Below the pieces are notes generated by a model. That model was not told the DNA's origin. It was given only the letters and a program-made list of their open reading frames with translations, and ran no database searches. DNA of 64,000 nucleotides, taken from Leptidea sinapis. Taxonomy: Eukaryota > Arthropoda > Insecta > Lepidoptera > Pieridae. The position numbers were made by a program, and so were the translations under genes. The DNA lies in contig NC_066283.1 in assembly GCF_905404315.1 (NCBI RefSeq), forward strand, positions 8,742,001 through 8,806,000, given 5' to 3'. Shown in pieces: positions 34,499 through 44,874 of the stretch. Within the stretch, counting starts at the first letter, position 1; every line of letters begins with the position of its first letter.

Positions 34499-34816
34499 TA
34501 ATACTAGCTGACCCAGCAAACGTATTACCGATATTAAAATCGCAATACAAAAGTAACTGTTGATCGTAGATGGGTGAAAATTTGAAGTTGTATGTATTTT
34601 TAATGCTGACTCATAATCAAACAAATTTAAAAAAAAAATGTCAAAAAAAAATTTAGCGTGGACCACCCATTAACATTTAGGGGGATGAAAAATAGACGTT
34701 GTCCGATTCACAGACCTACCCAATATGCACTCAAAATTTCATGAGAATCGGTCAAACCGTTTCAGAAGAGTTCAAAGTTTAACACCATGACATGAGAATT
34801 TTATATATTAAAGTAT
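34499..34816 (-). mobile_element. Helitron-like element, copy K2
   Basis: Aligns with K1 (15943-16261) across about 318 bp. The 3' end CTGGGTCAGCTAGTAT lies at 34499-34514 and the 5' end TATATAAAATTCTC at about 34800. It lies head-to-tail with K3. Confidence 0.7.
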
Positions 34817-35388
34817 ATATTATAGAAGTTTATGTTACAGTAAATTATCTACATAATATTTTTTATTCTCTTTAATCGCCTTCAAACATGATTTGCGAGT
34901 AAATTATGGCGGTGATGTGTAATGAATGTTATACTCGTATCTTCAATCCCTCATCATTGAGTGGCCCTTTTTCTGTCAAACCTATGACGTATGTAAGGTA
35001 ATGTTAGCGAGGTTTTATGAGTATGCTGAATTCATGACGATTTATCATGTTTGAGATGTAATAATACTTCAAATCAATTATATTATTATTTGTGCTACTG
35101 GATCGATTCCAGTATTCATTAAAACTGTAAAAATTATAAATCTTTGTATAGCATTCGTTAGACTTTCACTGACTAAATTATTAAGAATCTAATTTTTATT
35201 TAAACATGACCTTTTTATTGTCACATTTGAATAAAATTTTAACAATATGGACCTCATGAAAAGGTATTTTGTCAGCCCACTTACACTACATAAACACAAA
35301 AAGCTGTTTTGATGTTGAAATCATACGATTTTATTCTTAATACAAACACAGCAATGTCACAATACAAGTAATAGAACAGTAGCGTAAC
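34817..35388. other. AT-rich spacer
   Basis: No feature recognised. Confidence 0.45.
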
Positions 35389-36660
35389 TCAGCGGTCTCC
35401 TTCAAATTTATACCAACGTCTGAGCGGAGCGCTAGGGTTGGTACATATAAAATAATTAACGACGCGTATCACGCGGGGCAGATAATGTAACTCGGACAGC
35501 GACCACTCTGGACGGGCGCACGGCGTAGCACTCAATAGTTTTGTCCCCCCAAGATTGCTTAGCGGCCGAGTAAATTCGGGCGATTTATTATTGTAGCACA
35601 CCCACAGGGTCCTCGAGTAGAGCAATGTGCAGTACGCTTTAAAAACAGTTATTTTCACTTCTGTCGAGCTATCATATTCTGAATCTGCATGCTATCATAT
35701 TCTCTCGAACCGACAGCGCCCTGCGTTCCCTCTCCATATCTACATCATCTTTTAAGTCATCGGTTACAAAGTGTCCAAGATATTTAAATTGCTCTACTCT
35801 TTTTAGAGGTTCACCGTTAAATTTAAATGGTGGTACGACTCTTGGACACTTGTTACCAATCTTAAATACCAGGACCTCACTTTTCTTTGCATTGTATAGG
35901 ATACCGTGTAGACCCGCATAAGACTCACAGACTAAGGAGTTTTCTGAGCGCACTCACCGAGGGGGCCAGCAGCACTTCATTTATGTACAGGCTGAGATTA
36001 GGTGAGGTCAATCCCCCCTGCCTTACTCCACACTCCATTCTGAAAGGCTCAGAAAACTCTTCCGCCTATTTTACGAGATTTACCTTACTCCTATACCAAT
36101 ACTTGAATATTTCGAGCTGATCTGTTGGCAAACCAGCTCTTCCTAATTTATCCCAAAGGAGGTCATACGACACCTCGATCGAAAGCCTTTGATAAGTCCA
36201 GGAAACAGGCATACACGGGAGTGCGCCTGTCTGTGTAGTACTTGACAGTGTGCTTTAAACTCAGTATAGCGCTCCCCGTTGATAATCCACGCCTAAATCC
36301 GTGCTGTCCATCATGTAGGTTTAGGACATCTTCTTTAATAATAATAATGCGTTAATATAAGTGTACGTCTCCGAATTTTCTAATGTCACTACATATCCAA
36401 TTTTGTTCAAAACAGAAGTCATTAAGTTCAGTATAGAATAACTCACCAGGATGAGCATTGAAATCTCCCAATAGAAAGATTGACTCCACAGCACTTTCCT
36501 CTACAATAACACTTAATGCACTGAGACAATCTGTATAATCAGAGAGGTTCTCTGGCATAGGGCATGTATAATAATATGCGAGGATTATTTCGACAAATTC
36601 ATAAAGGAAAATCAAATCGGGATGTACACGACGTGACAACGACCATTCACTCACTCAAAT
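35389..36660 (-). pseudogene. LINE family G remnant: endonuclease and RT pieces, palm deleted
   Basis: Minus-strand LINE with internal deletions. At 36654-36352 the APE-type endonuclease end is readable, with the metal-site motif LLGDFNAHPGELFYTELNDF. It then jumps to the RT region: HGFRRGLSTGSAILSLKHTV, then VYACFLDLSKAFD (motif A aspartate intact, about 36180-36205). Near 35975 the sequence passes from LYINE directly into VLLAPSVSALRKLL, so the YADD catalytic box expected between them is gone. Downstream, YNAKKSEVLVFK, FKYLGHFVTDDLKDD and ERRALSVRENMIA (35953-35672) and KITVFKAYC are the post-palm thumb. Frames shift repeatedly and the copy is dead. Family G2 at 53845 shares the YLGH region. 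Clade unresolved. Confidence 0.8.
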
Positions 36661-37379
36661 GAGATTTCAACACAGAGAAACGTTGACCTGTTTAATAACA
36701 AAAAACAAACATTTATATATATTATATTTATTTATATAGACTAATAGTAGTTTCTAAGATTAGTGAGTTTTGGCTCTTGTATTAACTATGATCCGTGATG
36801 TTATATCTGTTTAAACAATCTGTTATTTTAAGTGACATCCCTCACTTCTGTGATGAAGTATACAAATCTTATACAAATGTAATTTATAACAAAGTTTGTC
36901 ATTTTAAGTGATAAATACAAACTGTTTATATTTGTAAAAAAGCAATATCTCAAGTCAATTTCTTCAATTATTGAATGAGCAGGTTATCAACTGATAAAGA
37001 TTCTGTAGATGGAGCCACAATCTAAGAGTTGGACAAAGATACCAAGGTATACGGATCATGTGTCATGTGGATTTGAAGTGAAATTTTAAATAGCTCCCGA
37101 AGGAGCGTAATACGTCTTTTAGGCCAAGTCAACATATGACGAATGATGGCTTAGCTTTGAAATTAAAGAGAACCATTTACAAGTTTCTCGTAATGGCGTA
37201 GAAGTCAAGCATACACTCCAATTTTTCTAAATGAAGATAAATTTGTATATAATTAATAAAATTAATTAATATTTGTTAACACAAAACAAATTTTATAACT
37301 ATATTTACAATACTATTAAATTATCATTACGGGGAAGAGTATCAAGAATACAGGTAGAATTTTCCAGCCCACCTTATTT
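36661..37379. other. AT-rich spacer with a SINE-body fragment
   Basis: Positions about 36815-36900 carry an inverted copy of the S2-type body (CCCTCACTTCTGTGAT, then ACAAATGTAATTTATAA). Nothing else recognised. Confidence 0.4.
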
Positions 37380-37470
37380 TCCATTGCCCGAAATTGCTGC
37401 CATCGCTTAGGCTTCCAAGCATATCTGGGCCCCACGGGCCAAGTGTCTCGACACCAAACCGCACAAAGAT
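37380..37470 (-). pseudogene. Possible LINE ORF2 terminal fragment
   Basis: The minus-strand translation VRFGVETLGPWGPDMLGSLS resembles a string I know from the C-terminal end of some invertebrate reverse-transcriptase proteins, where it is followed by a SGD..SYL..QRI.IAIQRGN region. That continuation is not readable here, so only about 25 residues support the call. Confidence 0.4.
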
Positions 37471-37972
37471 GCAAGATTCATTGTAAATTGATTTTGAAAA
37501 TGATACAGTAATTCGTTTGTAAAAAACAAACATTATGTCTGTTGCATATCGGTTTTTAAGCGGCTGGCGAGAAAAAAGCATGTGAGACGAAAGAGTAACC
37601 GCGAATGCAATCAGAGAGGGAAATAGGAAATGTCTGGTTACATCAGTTTTATCTTTGTGTAGGATTCAATACGTTGGGATTGCACTGTATGTTATATTAT
37701 ACTACGTTGAATTTAAATTAAAATCCCTCCTTACTCTTATAAAATTTTAAAGCTGATCCTCATTTTACCGTGATATGTGTACTCGTTTTCAAATAATCCG
37801 AAAGCCTGGGACTAGAGTACAATTATCTTATAGTTAGCAATGATATAGTATTGTGTAACTTGCTTTTAAGAAATCTGAGATGGCCACGGCGCAAGAATAT
37901 ATTCTCAAAAAAAATGGATATGGTTTTAAGTTTATTGGAGAAGTAGAAAATAAATATGGCATAATTTTTTAA
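37471..37972. other. Spacer
   Basis: No feature recognised. Confidence 0.4.
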
Positions 37973-38286
37973 TGCAATAATGTGGATATTCCTTTACAGG
38001 TTCTCAGGTTTGCAGGGTACGAATTTGGGATTATTGTCAAAATCCAAGATGGCTTCCACGCTAGTTCCACTATAATTGCAACGATGTGGATCTTATTTTT
38101 AAGGTTCTCGGGGGTGCCGAAAATGAGAATTATGGATAATTTTAGAAATCCAAGATAGGTGCCATACAAATTTATGATTTTAGCAATAAGGATATTGTTT
38201 CAAGGTTCTCTAGACATTACAGAATAAATATAGGATCGTTTTTGAAATTTTACTTGACCAAGATAGTCATTGCGTACATTTTTTCG
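37973..38286. repeat. Three imperfect tandem units of about 104 bp
   Basis: Units start at about 37973, 38077 and 38182 with TGCAATAATGTGGATATT, TGCAACGATGTGGATCTT and AGCAATAAGGATATTG. Each continues with CAGGTTCTC / AAGGTTCTC and, about 60 bp later, ATCCAAGATGG / ATCCAAGATAGG / ACCAAGATAG. Strongly diverged from each other, so an old duplication. No coding role seen. Confidence 0.6.
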
Positions 38287-38835
38287 TAGGGTGTTCATGA
38301 ATGTCACGAAAAACGCGCAATGTACGTAGCCATTTGCTTGCCAAACTGTAGGTTAGAGTGACAACGTACGGCTCTTGTAGCGTGTGCAGTAGATTTAGTA
38401 GGAGTGTAGATTAGTAGAGGGATTATGCGAGCAACATATTTATAACATAAAATGGTATATTATACATATAGATATGTGTTTAAAAAGTGTGTATACTTCT
38501 TTTACATAACGAAGCAAAAATCATTAAAATGATTTATTCCTCGTGCTATTCTACGTTTATAGAAAGAACATTTTTTTTAATCTTGCAAAGATGGCTTTGA
38601 CAATTAATTATTATATAATTAATACAGCTTGAACCCTTTGCCTTTCTTCTTTTTTTCCCACGTCCTAATAATGGACGAAGAAACCAAAAAAAAAAATAAC
38701 GAATGACGCAAACGTCCGAAAATTTTAGGTATTAACTTCAACCTGTTAATTTTGTGTTACAGTGATGCGCGCGCGTCTTAAAATTTCACTCTCATAATTT
38801 TTACATAACGCGCCTAAAGAGTACGACTTCAAAAG
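38287..38835. other. Spacer
   Basis: No feature recognised. Confidence 0.4.
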
Positions 38836-39070
38836 CGGCGGTGTCGCAATAGGTTGAACTGTTGACTCTCACAGCGAAATTCTGGTTCAATCCTCGCCCG
38901 CCACATGCCTATGTGTTTTCAGTTTCCTAATTCGTAAGTATGTTTATTCCATGCTTTATAAGATCGGAGACGCTCCTGTAACTCCTCTGGCTTTACAAGA
39001 GAATATGGACCGCAGTGATCACTTAACATCAGGTGACCCGTATGCTAGTTGGTCTCCTCTTCCATAAAAA
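38836..39070 (+). mobile_element. SINE S4: tRNA-like head joined to LINE family E tail
   Basis: The head at about 38836-38902 has A-box-like TGTCGCAATAGG and a B box GGTTCAATCC, ending CGCCCGCCACATG. A short linker reads AATTCGTAAGTATGTTTATT. From about 38965 the sequence becomes the family E terminus: GACGCTCCTGTAACTCC, TTTACAAGAGAATATGGACC, then GATCACTTAACATCAGGTGA and CCATA(n). This is the usual architecture of a SINE that borrows a LINE 3' end for reverse transcription. Confidence 0.75.
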
Positions 39071-39157
39071 ATAAACTTAAAGGTGTTCTACACGTCAACA
39101 AAACATTTGTCTTATATGTGAGTATTAAAAAGATAAATACAACTGCTAACAAAACAG

Positions 39158-39240
39158 ATCACGGTAGCGGGTTCACGTGTATTCATGAGCAGTGAAGCAC
39201 TAAACGCAGCTGAGTTTTAATCTCGCCTACACACGCCGCG
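39158..39240 (+). repeat. Family N repeat, copy 2
   Basis: Matches 27592-27680 in inverted orientation, with the longest shared block GATCACGGTAGCGGGTT. Confidence 0.65.
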
Positions 39241-39452
39241 GTGTAACTAAAAATTGAGACACTTCTGTATTGCTTATAGATATTGCACACACATTGCACA
39301 TGTTTTTAAGGAAACAATAAATTATTTTTCATGAGCCGGTTGAGTTGTTTGATTGGTTACCTAGCTAGTAATGTATATTAATCTATTTTACGATACTAAT
39401 ACGAAGCAAGCTTTACTAAAATGTTAAATAGATGAAAATGTATCTTATATTG

Positions 39453-39625
39453 AACTAGCTGACTCCACAGAAGTCTTGGTTTCGGTTTGAATTTCGTTAA
39501 ATCCATTTCCGTTCTTAGCTAATCTCTACTCGGTGAAAGGAATATTCCTACCGAATTTCAAGTCTCTACGCTTTATGGTTCCAGGCATACCGTTGTGAGT
39601 CAATACATAGCTTGATCTCTTTAAA
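39453..39625 (-). mobile_element. Possible Helitron-like element, copy K7
   Basis: Begins ACTAGCTGACTCCACAGAAG, the reverse complement of a CAGCTAGT terminus, followed by the ACCGAATTTCAAGTCT stretch common to such repeats. The other end is not defined. Confidence 0.4.
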
Positions 39626-40017
39626 AAGATAGATTAAATATGCTTAAACTTGTGATAGCAAGTGGGCTGCCGGGAAAGTTTATGTCAAGGATATATAAAA
39701 CGAAATTTAAAAACAGATTTTTTTTGACTTCTACCCTATATGAGTGTGTTCCTCATGAAATTTTCTTTACGTTGATATTATAAGCTTAATTAATTAAGCC
39801 GATCAAATTACTAGTATTTATTTTAGTTTTTATTAATTCCAGAAATGAGGGTTATCACTTTAAATACATTGTTTAGTTTTTATACTTGCAAACCCATTAA
39901 GTATGTTATGAAGTTATACCGAATGGAATAAATATAGTCACTATAAATAAAGTTTGCTTATTTTATAAGCTAGATGCTTTATATGTTATTTGTCTCATGA
40001 ACGAATATTATTGCGAC
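39626..40017. other. AT-rich spacer
   Basis: A short S2-like body fragment (TTAATTCCAGAAATGAGGG) sits at about 39834-39852. Nothing else. Confidence 0.4.
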
Positions 40018-40553
40018 ATGGGACGGGTCGTTCCCTTCCCTAAAATATGGTTCTGGGAGGCGATGGCTGGCTCATGCGTCATGCTCGTGAACGGGCGCTG
40101 CTTGTGGTGACAGGATGATCCTGTTGCTGGAGACTCGGTTTCAGATTCTTAAATGTTATTGTGTGTATATATATGTATGGATATATACATATTTATTTAT
40201 TTATAATCGCTGGATGATGCAGCTACTGCACTCAATAACTTTTGTATTAATTTACATTTACTTTTTTGACTTAATCCTGTAAGACATTGACTATTTGACG
40301 TTTGAGTGTGTCTGTTGCATCATTTTACATATTATATTGTAATTTGAAATGATTTGTAAATCGATATACTTAAATGTAAAAGTTGATATAAAAGAGTGGC
40401 AATGAGTTTCTTGCTACTTCTTCTCATTAGCTCAACCCTTTACGAAGTAGCGGTAGATTCAATAAGAAAAATTATTTTTTTTTGACATTCATAAGTGTCA
40501 TTTCTGTGACCTACGTGAATAAACTGATTTTTATTTGATTTGATTTGATATTA
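40018..40553 (+). mobile_element. Family B non-LTR-type repeat, copy B3
   Basis: Forward copy: GGGACGGGTCGTTCCC at the 5' side, GAACGGGCGCTGCTTGTGGT, TATATATATGTATGG low-complexity, then AGAGTGGCAATGAGTTTCTT, the GACATTCATAAGTGTC near-palindrome (40482-40497) and a TTTGATTTGATTTGAT tail. It confirms the orientation and terminus of family B. Confidence 0.78.
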
Positions 40554-40577
40554 ATAAATCCGTTTATTCGACGCTTT

Positions 40578-40675
40578 TTAAGGTCAGAAGAACTCTTTTG
40601 ATTCCTTTTGTTTTACAAAAGAGTATGAACTATAGTGGTGACATACCATCAGGTGACCCGTTTGTATTCTCGTCT
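40578..40675 (+). mobile_element. Diverged LINE family E terminal fragment
   Basis: ATTCCTTTTGTTTTACAAAAGAGTATG and CATCAGGTGACCCGT correspond to the family E terminus in heavily mutated form. Confidence 0.4.
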
Positions 40676-41085
40676 TCAATAATAAGTACGTTCACAAACC
40701 ACGTTTTGTATCACATTTCTTTATTACTTCTTGAGCATAACACTAGTATGAATACAACTAAACTGTGTTTACAAGTTCAAAATGGGGCCGGAAGGGCCTT
40801 ACCCCAAAAGCGGCCCGGTGTAATCATGATAGATAATGTATAGCGGAGATAACTGTTACAAGAGGGATCGAAGAAAATTTCATGATCTTGCGGTTAACTG
40901 TACAGTTTGATAATATTAGTTTATGAACCTTACATGTGTAAACAAAAGTGGGATAGTTTGACTGAGTACAGAATGATACCTACATATATCTGCATTTTTA
41001 CATTTAAAATTAGTTATAATTGGATAAGCAGTTTATTCAATATCAATATATATATGCCGTGAATGTAATGTTTTTCCTGTTTTTT
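40676..41085. other. AT-rich spacer
   Basis: No feature recognised. Confidence 0.4.
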
Positions 41086-42602
41086 AACCGACTTCAAAAA
41101 AGGAGGAGGTTCTCAATTCGTCGGTATGTTCTTTTTTTTATGTTTGTTACCTCAAAACTTTCAACTCGGTGAACCGAATTTGATAATTCTTTTTTATTTG
41201 AAAGCTGGTGCTTCTCGTGTCGTCCCGTTGTAATTTGGTTCAGATCCGACACTGGCATCCATAAAAACCATAATAGTCTTAAATTTGCTATACATACGTA
41301 TAGCAAAGTGGATGATAAATTTACGAATAACTCAATATCGCGCCAACCGATTTCGATGATTCTTTTTTTATTGGAAAGGATATACTTCAAAGATAGTTTG
41401 GTTAGCTTTTGATTACGGAATCCATGATTGAATTGTTAGTTAGTGTACTTCAAATTCACTAAAAATCATAAAATAAAAAAAGACGTGTGGCATTCGGGGA
41501 CTGCCGCGGTAAAGCTATTGCATAGCATTTTTTATCAACTTATGCAATTATAATTATTTATGCAGTATTTTTTTCCTTTGCTTTTTTTTTCTTTGATATT
41601 AATTCAAGTTACACTTTTTGAGCGTGGTGACCGACACAAAAACAATTTTTGTTCTTTTATTAAATAAATGAGAAGTAAATATTGTTCAAAATATTTTTAC
41701 TATCTTACAATACATGTAGGTTATTCAGGAATATTTATAATTGAAACTATAGCTTTATGGTAACTGAAATAAGAAATATAACTTTCAGACTTGATATCTT
41801 CTAAATATCTGGAATATACCGCGTCAATGGTGGTCCCATATTTTGTTGTGGATTCTTGTGAATCACTATTCATTTTCAAATTCAATATTTTCGAAAGAAA
41901 AGTAGTCAACCGCTCTGATTTTTTATCAGCGAAGTTGATGTTGAAAACGTCAGCCAAAATAAGTTGGAAATTTATTACCATTTGTACCTAGTATTTTCGA
42001 CCCTTCTTCAGTGTACTCCAGTAAAGTGCGATGAATTAAATGCTCCACCTCCTCCAATTTTGGATTCAGAGAAATGTAAATAATAATAAAAATAAAAAAA
42101 GGGATAAAAAAATATCTAAATTAAAAAAAATCAAGACGTACCCCAGGCTCGAAACTTCGTAACTAGAATTCAACCTTCTGCACAAAAAGCGTAACTGTTC
42201 CACGGTAACTGTAATGTCAGTGGCGAAATATCTATATACATCTAGTATGTGGGTTGTTAGGTTATTTTCGTTACGGAATTTCTGGATTCGGTCTCCACGC
42301 TCAAGGCCCGCGATAGAAGCTATGCAATAGCTTAAAAATTTAAATAAAAAAATAACCGACTTCAAAAACACTATTTCAAAACAATTGATATAATATGCAC
42401 TTAAAAGTATAAAAATAATTGCGTATTTTTATACAATCTAATTAATTAATCTAATTCTAGTTACGATTATTGTGATTTTTGGATTCGGTGTCATCCAAGA
42501 TAGGTTTGTAACTGCATACATAGGTGAGATGTGCTTGGGTTGTGCTTGGGGCGTGCACCGATTCCAAAAATTGTTTTGAAATAGTGTTTTTGAAGTCGGT
42601 TA
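41086..42602. mobile_element. Composite element M2b with AACCGACTTCAAAAA ends
   Basis: Left end AACCGACTTCAAAAAAGGAG at 41086; right end TTTTTGAAGTCGGTT at 42588-42602; inner left-type end AACCGACTTCAAAAACAC at 42354. The first 390 bp match M2a closely (GGAAAGGATATACTTCAAAG, ATTTACGAATAACTCAATAT), ending at the AAATCATAAAATAAAAAA block. M2b then carries about 870 bp that M2a lacks, including GACGTGTGGCATTCGGGGAC and a decayed minus-strand nuclease-like frame. This is consistent with M2a being an internally deleted derivative of a longer element. Confidence 0.7.
41721..41981 (-). pseudogene. Decayed endonuclease-like C-terminal frame inside M2b
   Basis: An 86-codon frame. Near its start ILADVFNINFADKKSERLT looks like a mutated VILAGDFNVNF-type motif, with the GDFN metal site changed to DVFN. 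Later it has STTKYGTTIDAVYSRYL and ISYFSYHKAIVS, in the spacing of the TTxxGTxID and SDH motifs of exonuclease-endonuclease-phosphatase domains. An adjoining upstream frame gives LEEVEHLIHRTLLEYTEEGS. Such endonuclease ends occur in LINEs and in Helentron-type Helitrons. The position inside a terminal-repeat element favours the latter, by inference. The catalytic Asp and His context is damaged. Confidence 0.45.
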
Positions 42603-43104
42603 TTTTTTTGTTAAAATTTTTTATCAGATTTAAGTGTATGAACGTTTTCTTTGACTAAAATATAATATAATGTAGCACAAAAGTTGTGAAAGATTAAAAT
42701 CTTAAATGAAAATATACATATTAAATATTAGACTGTATATTATTTATACTTATATTAAATTTATGTTTAGTTTTTTCAGGGGGAAAGAATGACCAAATAT
42801 TTGAAGTAAAATTTGCGTTTTAAAAGAAACAGTCTTCCCCAGCGTCCCGTCCCAAATGGTTTCAATTTCACGGGGTGTTTGCTGGACGTCAAAAACGCCC
42901 GAAGGTGTCGTTTTATCGAAGGCTACGTAACCTTATAGGAATCAAAAATAGCAAAATTATTTCAAATGTTTTCTATTGTAAATATTATTTATAATTAGTT
43001 GGAACATGAACAACCCCTAATTTTGATGATGCCAAGGAAAATAATATTTACGCTGCTAAGTAACACTAATCTCAGACGAGTTAGTGACTGAATCCACCAA
43101 ATAT
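42603..43104. other. AT-rich spacer
   Basis: The stretch 42850-42900 (TTCAATTTCACGGGGTGTTT) weakly repeats near 46450 (TTCGATTTCACGGGCTGTTT) and 17330 (TTAATTTCACGGGGTATTTC). Significance unknown. Confidence 0.35.
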
Positions 43105-43215
43105 AATGATTTATGACCTGGCACCACAAGCAGCACCCGTTTACGAGTTGACACATGAACCAGCCATCGTTCTGTTCGCACAAATTTAGGGAAGGAGACG
43201 ACCTACCGCAAGCAT
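43105..43215 (-). mobile_element. Family B fragment, 5' portion
   Basis: CACCACAAGCAGCACCCGTT, then ACACATGAACCAGCCATCG and TTTAGGGAAGGAGACGACC, match 1092-1170 and 3187-3265. No 3' terminus. Confidence 0.6.
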
Positions 43216-43564
43216 GATGAACCGTGTTATAGTACAATTTAAAACATAAAAAAAGATTGTTCACTTCATGAAATCTTTCCTTAACCTGAAATTGGCAAAA
43301 ATTATAAAATTCCGAGGGTTCATAAAGACTATGTCACACGTGAAATCAAGATAATATCTATATATGACTGCATCTATTTAGACATCACCAACTCATGTCG
43401 ATTTTTTTTTGTACCTTCCTAATTTATTACAATTATCCAAAGTATATTATAATACGTACAACAAAATACGGGGACGAAAAAAGAAATTAATGGATAAGAA
43501 AAAAGTAATTACATTTTTCATAAGGGCGGAAAGAAAACATCGTTTATCTTGAGGTTTATAGGGT

Positions 43565-43690
43565 ATTAAGTCGAGAGGTACCCACGAAGCACTGGACCTT
43601 TAAAAAGTGCACTTATGAACGATAAGAGGCATCCTCAGCAATATTTTGGCAGGATTATTAAACTTAATAAGGGCTACTTGAACGAAATTC
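43565..43690 (-). repeat. Family L repeat, copy 2
   Basis: Inverted match to 22608-22735, with AAGTCGAGAGGTACCCAC and ATAAGGGCTACTTGAA as clear anchors. Confidence 0.65.
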
Positions 43691-43978
43691 ATAATTGGTA
43701 AACAAAGTTCAATGTTTATATAATTAGTTGGTATATTTTATAATTCCTTTACGACTAATAAATTTGCATTTGGAGCCGCCTGGCTGGAGGCTTTATGTAA
43801 GATAACAATTTGCCAACGAGAAAAATTATCCAGCCATCGAAGATCATGCACTTTTTTTCGCAAGATTTGTCAATATTTTTTTTTTCAAAAGAATAATTTT
43901 AATTTATCATTAACTAGTTATTACTTGTACCTTCGTCCACATTTACCATTGTAACCATTAGTTGGAGATCGAATGCTG

Positions 43979-44212
43979 CTACATACATATACAAAACAAT
44001 GATAGATCTCTTATTGTTACTTCAGCTTTTATAAGAAATGTTTTCTTTCGAGCGTATTTTCTTCGACTTACTCTGCGAATCCGACCACCACGAACAAGTC
44101 TTTTGATTTTTCGGGTTAATATGTAGCCACAAAAAAGGTTAAAGAAAAGTAAAAGAATTTCCAAAATTGGCTTAGTAGATCCATAGATTACCCGATTATC
44201 TATTTTTGTCAT
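43979..44212 (-). CDS. Small basic membrane-like ORF, unrecognised
   Basis: A 77-codon frame from a true ATG. A hydrophobic stretch (ILEILLLFFNLFCGYIL, residues 16-32) is followed by an Arg/Lys-rich segment (RKIKRLVRGGRIRRVSRRKY). This looks like a single membrane anchor with positive-inside tail, but no family was recognised, codon use is AT-rich like the background, and no splice or promoter context is visible. Probably chance. Confidence 0.15.
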   Translation of the reverse strand: MTKIDNRVIYGSTKPILEILLLFFNLFCGYILTRKIKRLVRGGRIRRVSRRKYARKKTFLIKAEVTIRDLSLFCICM

Positions 44213-44874
44213 AACATCTTATAATTATTTATGAATTATTGCAAAATTTAAACTGAAATGTAAATTCATACAAGTTGATTTTATAAATTATTTTGGAATT
44301 CACAGGAAGCATTCGATCGGTGAACTTGGTTCTTAAAGTGATTTAAACGTAGCGAGAACGGCAATCGTCTCCCGGGATGCGGTTCGAGTCATTGGAATGC
44401 ACTTCCGCTGCATTCAACACAACAACGCTGAAAACGTATTGCATTTTATTGTAAGTAAATTCAATTTTCATTGTGAAAAGTAAGTTACTTTGACTTTATA
44501 ATATTATGATACGATTGGCTCATGTTCACGATTTGAGTGTACTTATAATGGACTAAATCACTGCTACGTATCTTATCTATCTTCAGGATTATAATACTTA
44601 AGGAAAATTTTAATATATTCAACCAATTGAGAGCCTACTTATAAAAGCGACTAATTTGATTCGTAGTAGATTTAGTAATAACCCATTTATAACTTACATT
44701 CATAACATTACTAAATTTATTATCTATTATATCTTCGGGGATTTTAAGTTTAATATCGATAATATATCATTCTAAGTTCTGAGTTTAAATATCTAAGTAA
44801 TTACTCACATAATAGGTACCTATACTTATTAACAGTGCATGAGAATTATTAGGGACTTAAATGAGATTTAAATC
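44213..44874. other. AT-rich spacer
   Basis: No feature recognised. Confidence 0.4.

Noticed and set aside
42066..42371. 101-codon minus ORF at the inner end of M2b as a gene
   Set aside because: It begins within the element terminus, ends in poly-Phe/Leu from A/T runs, and no domain was recognised.
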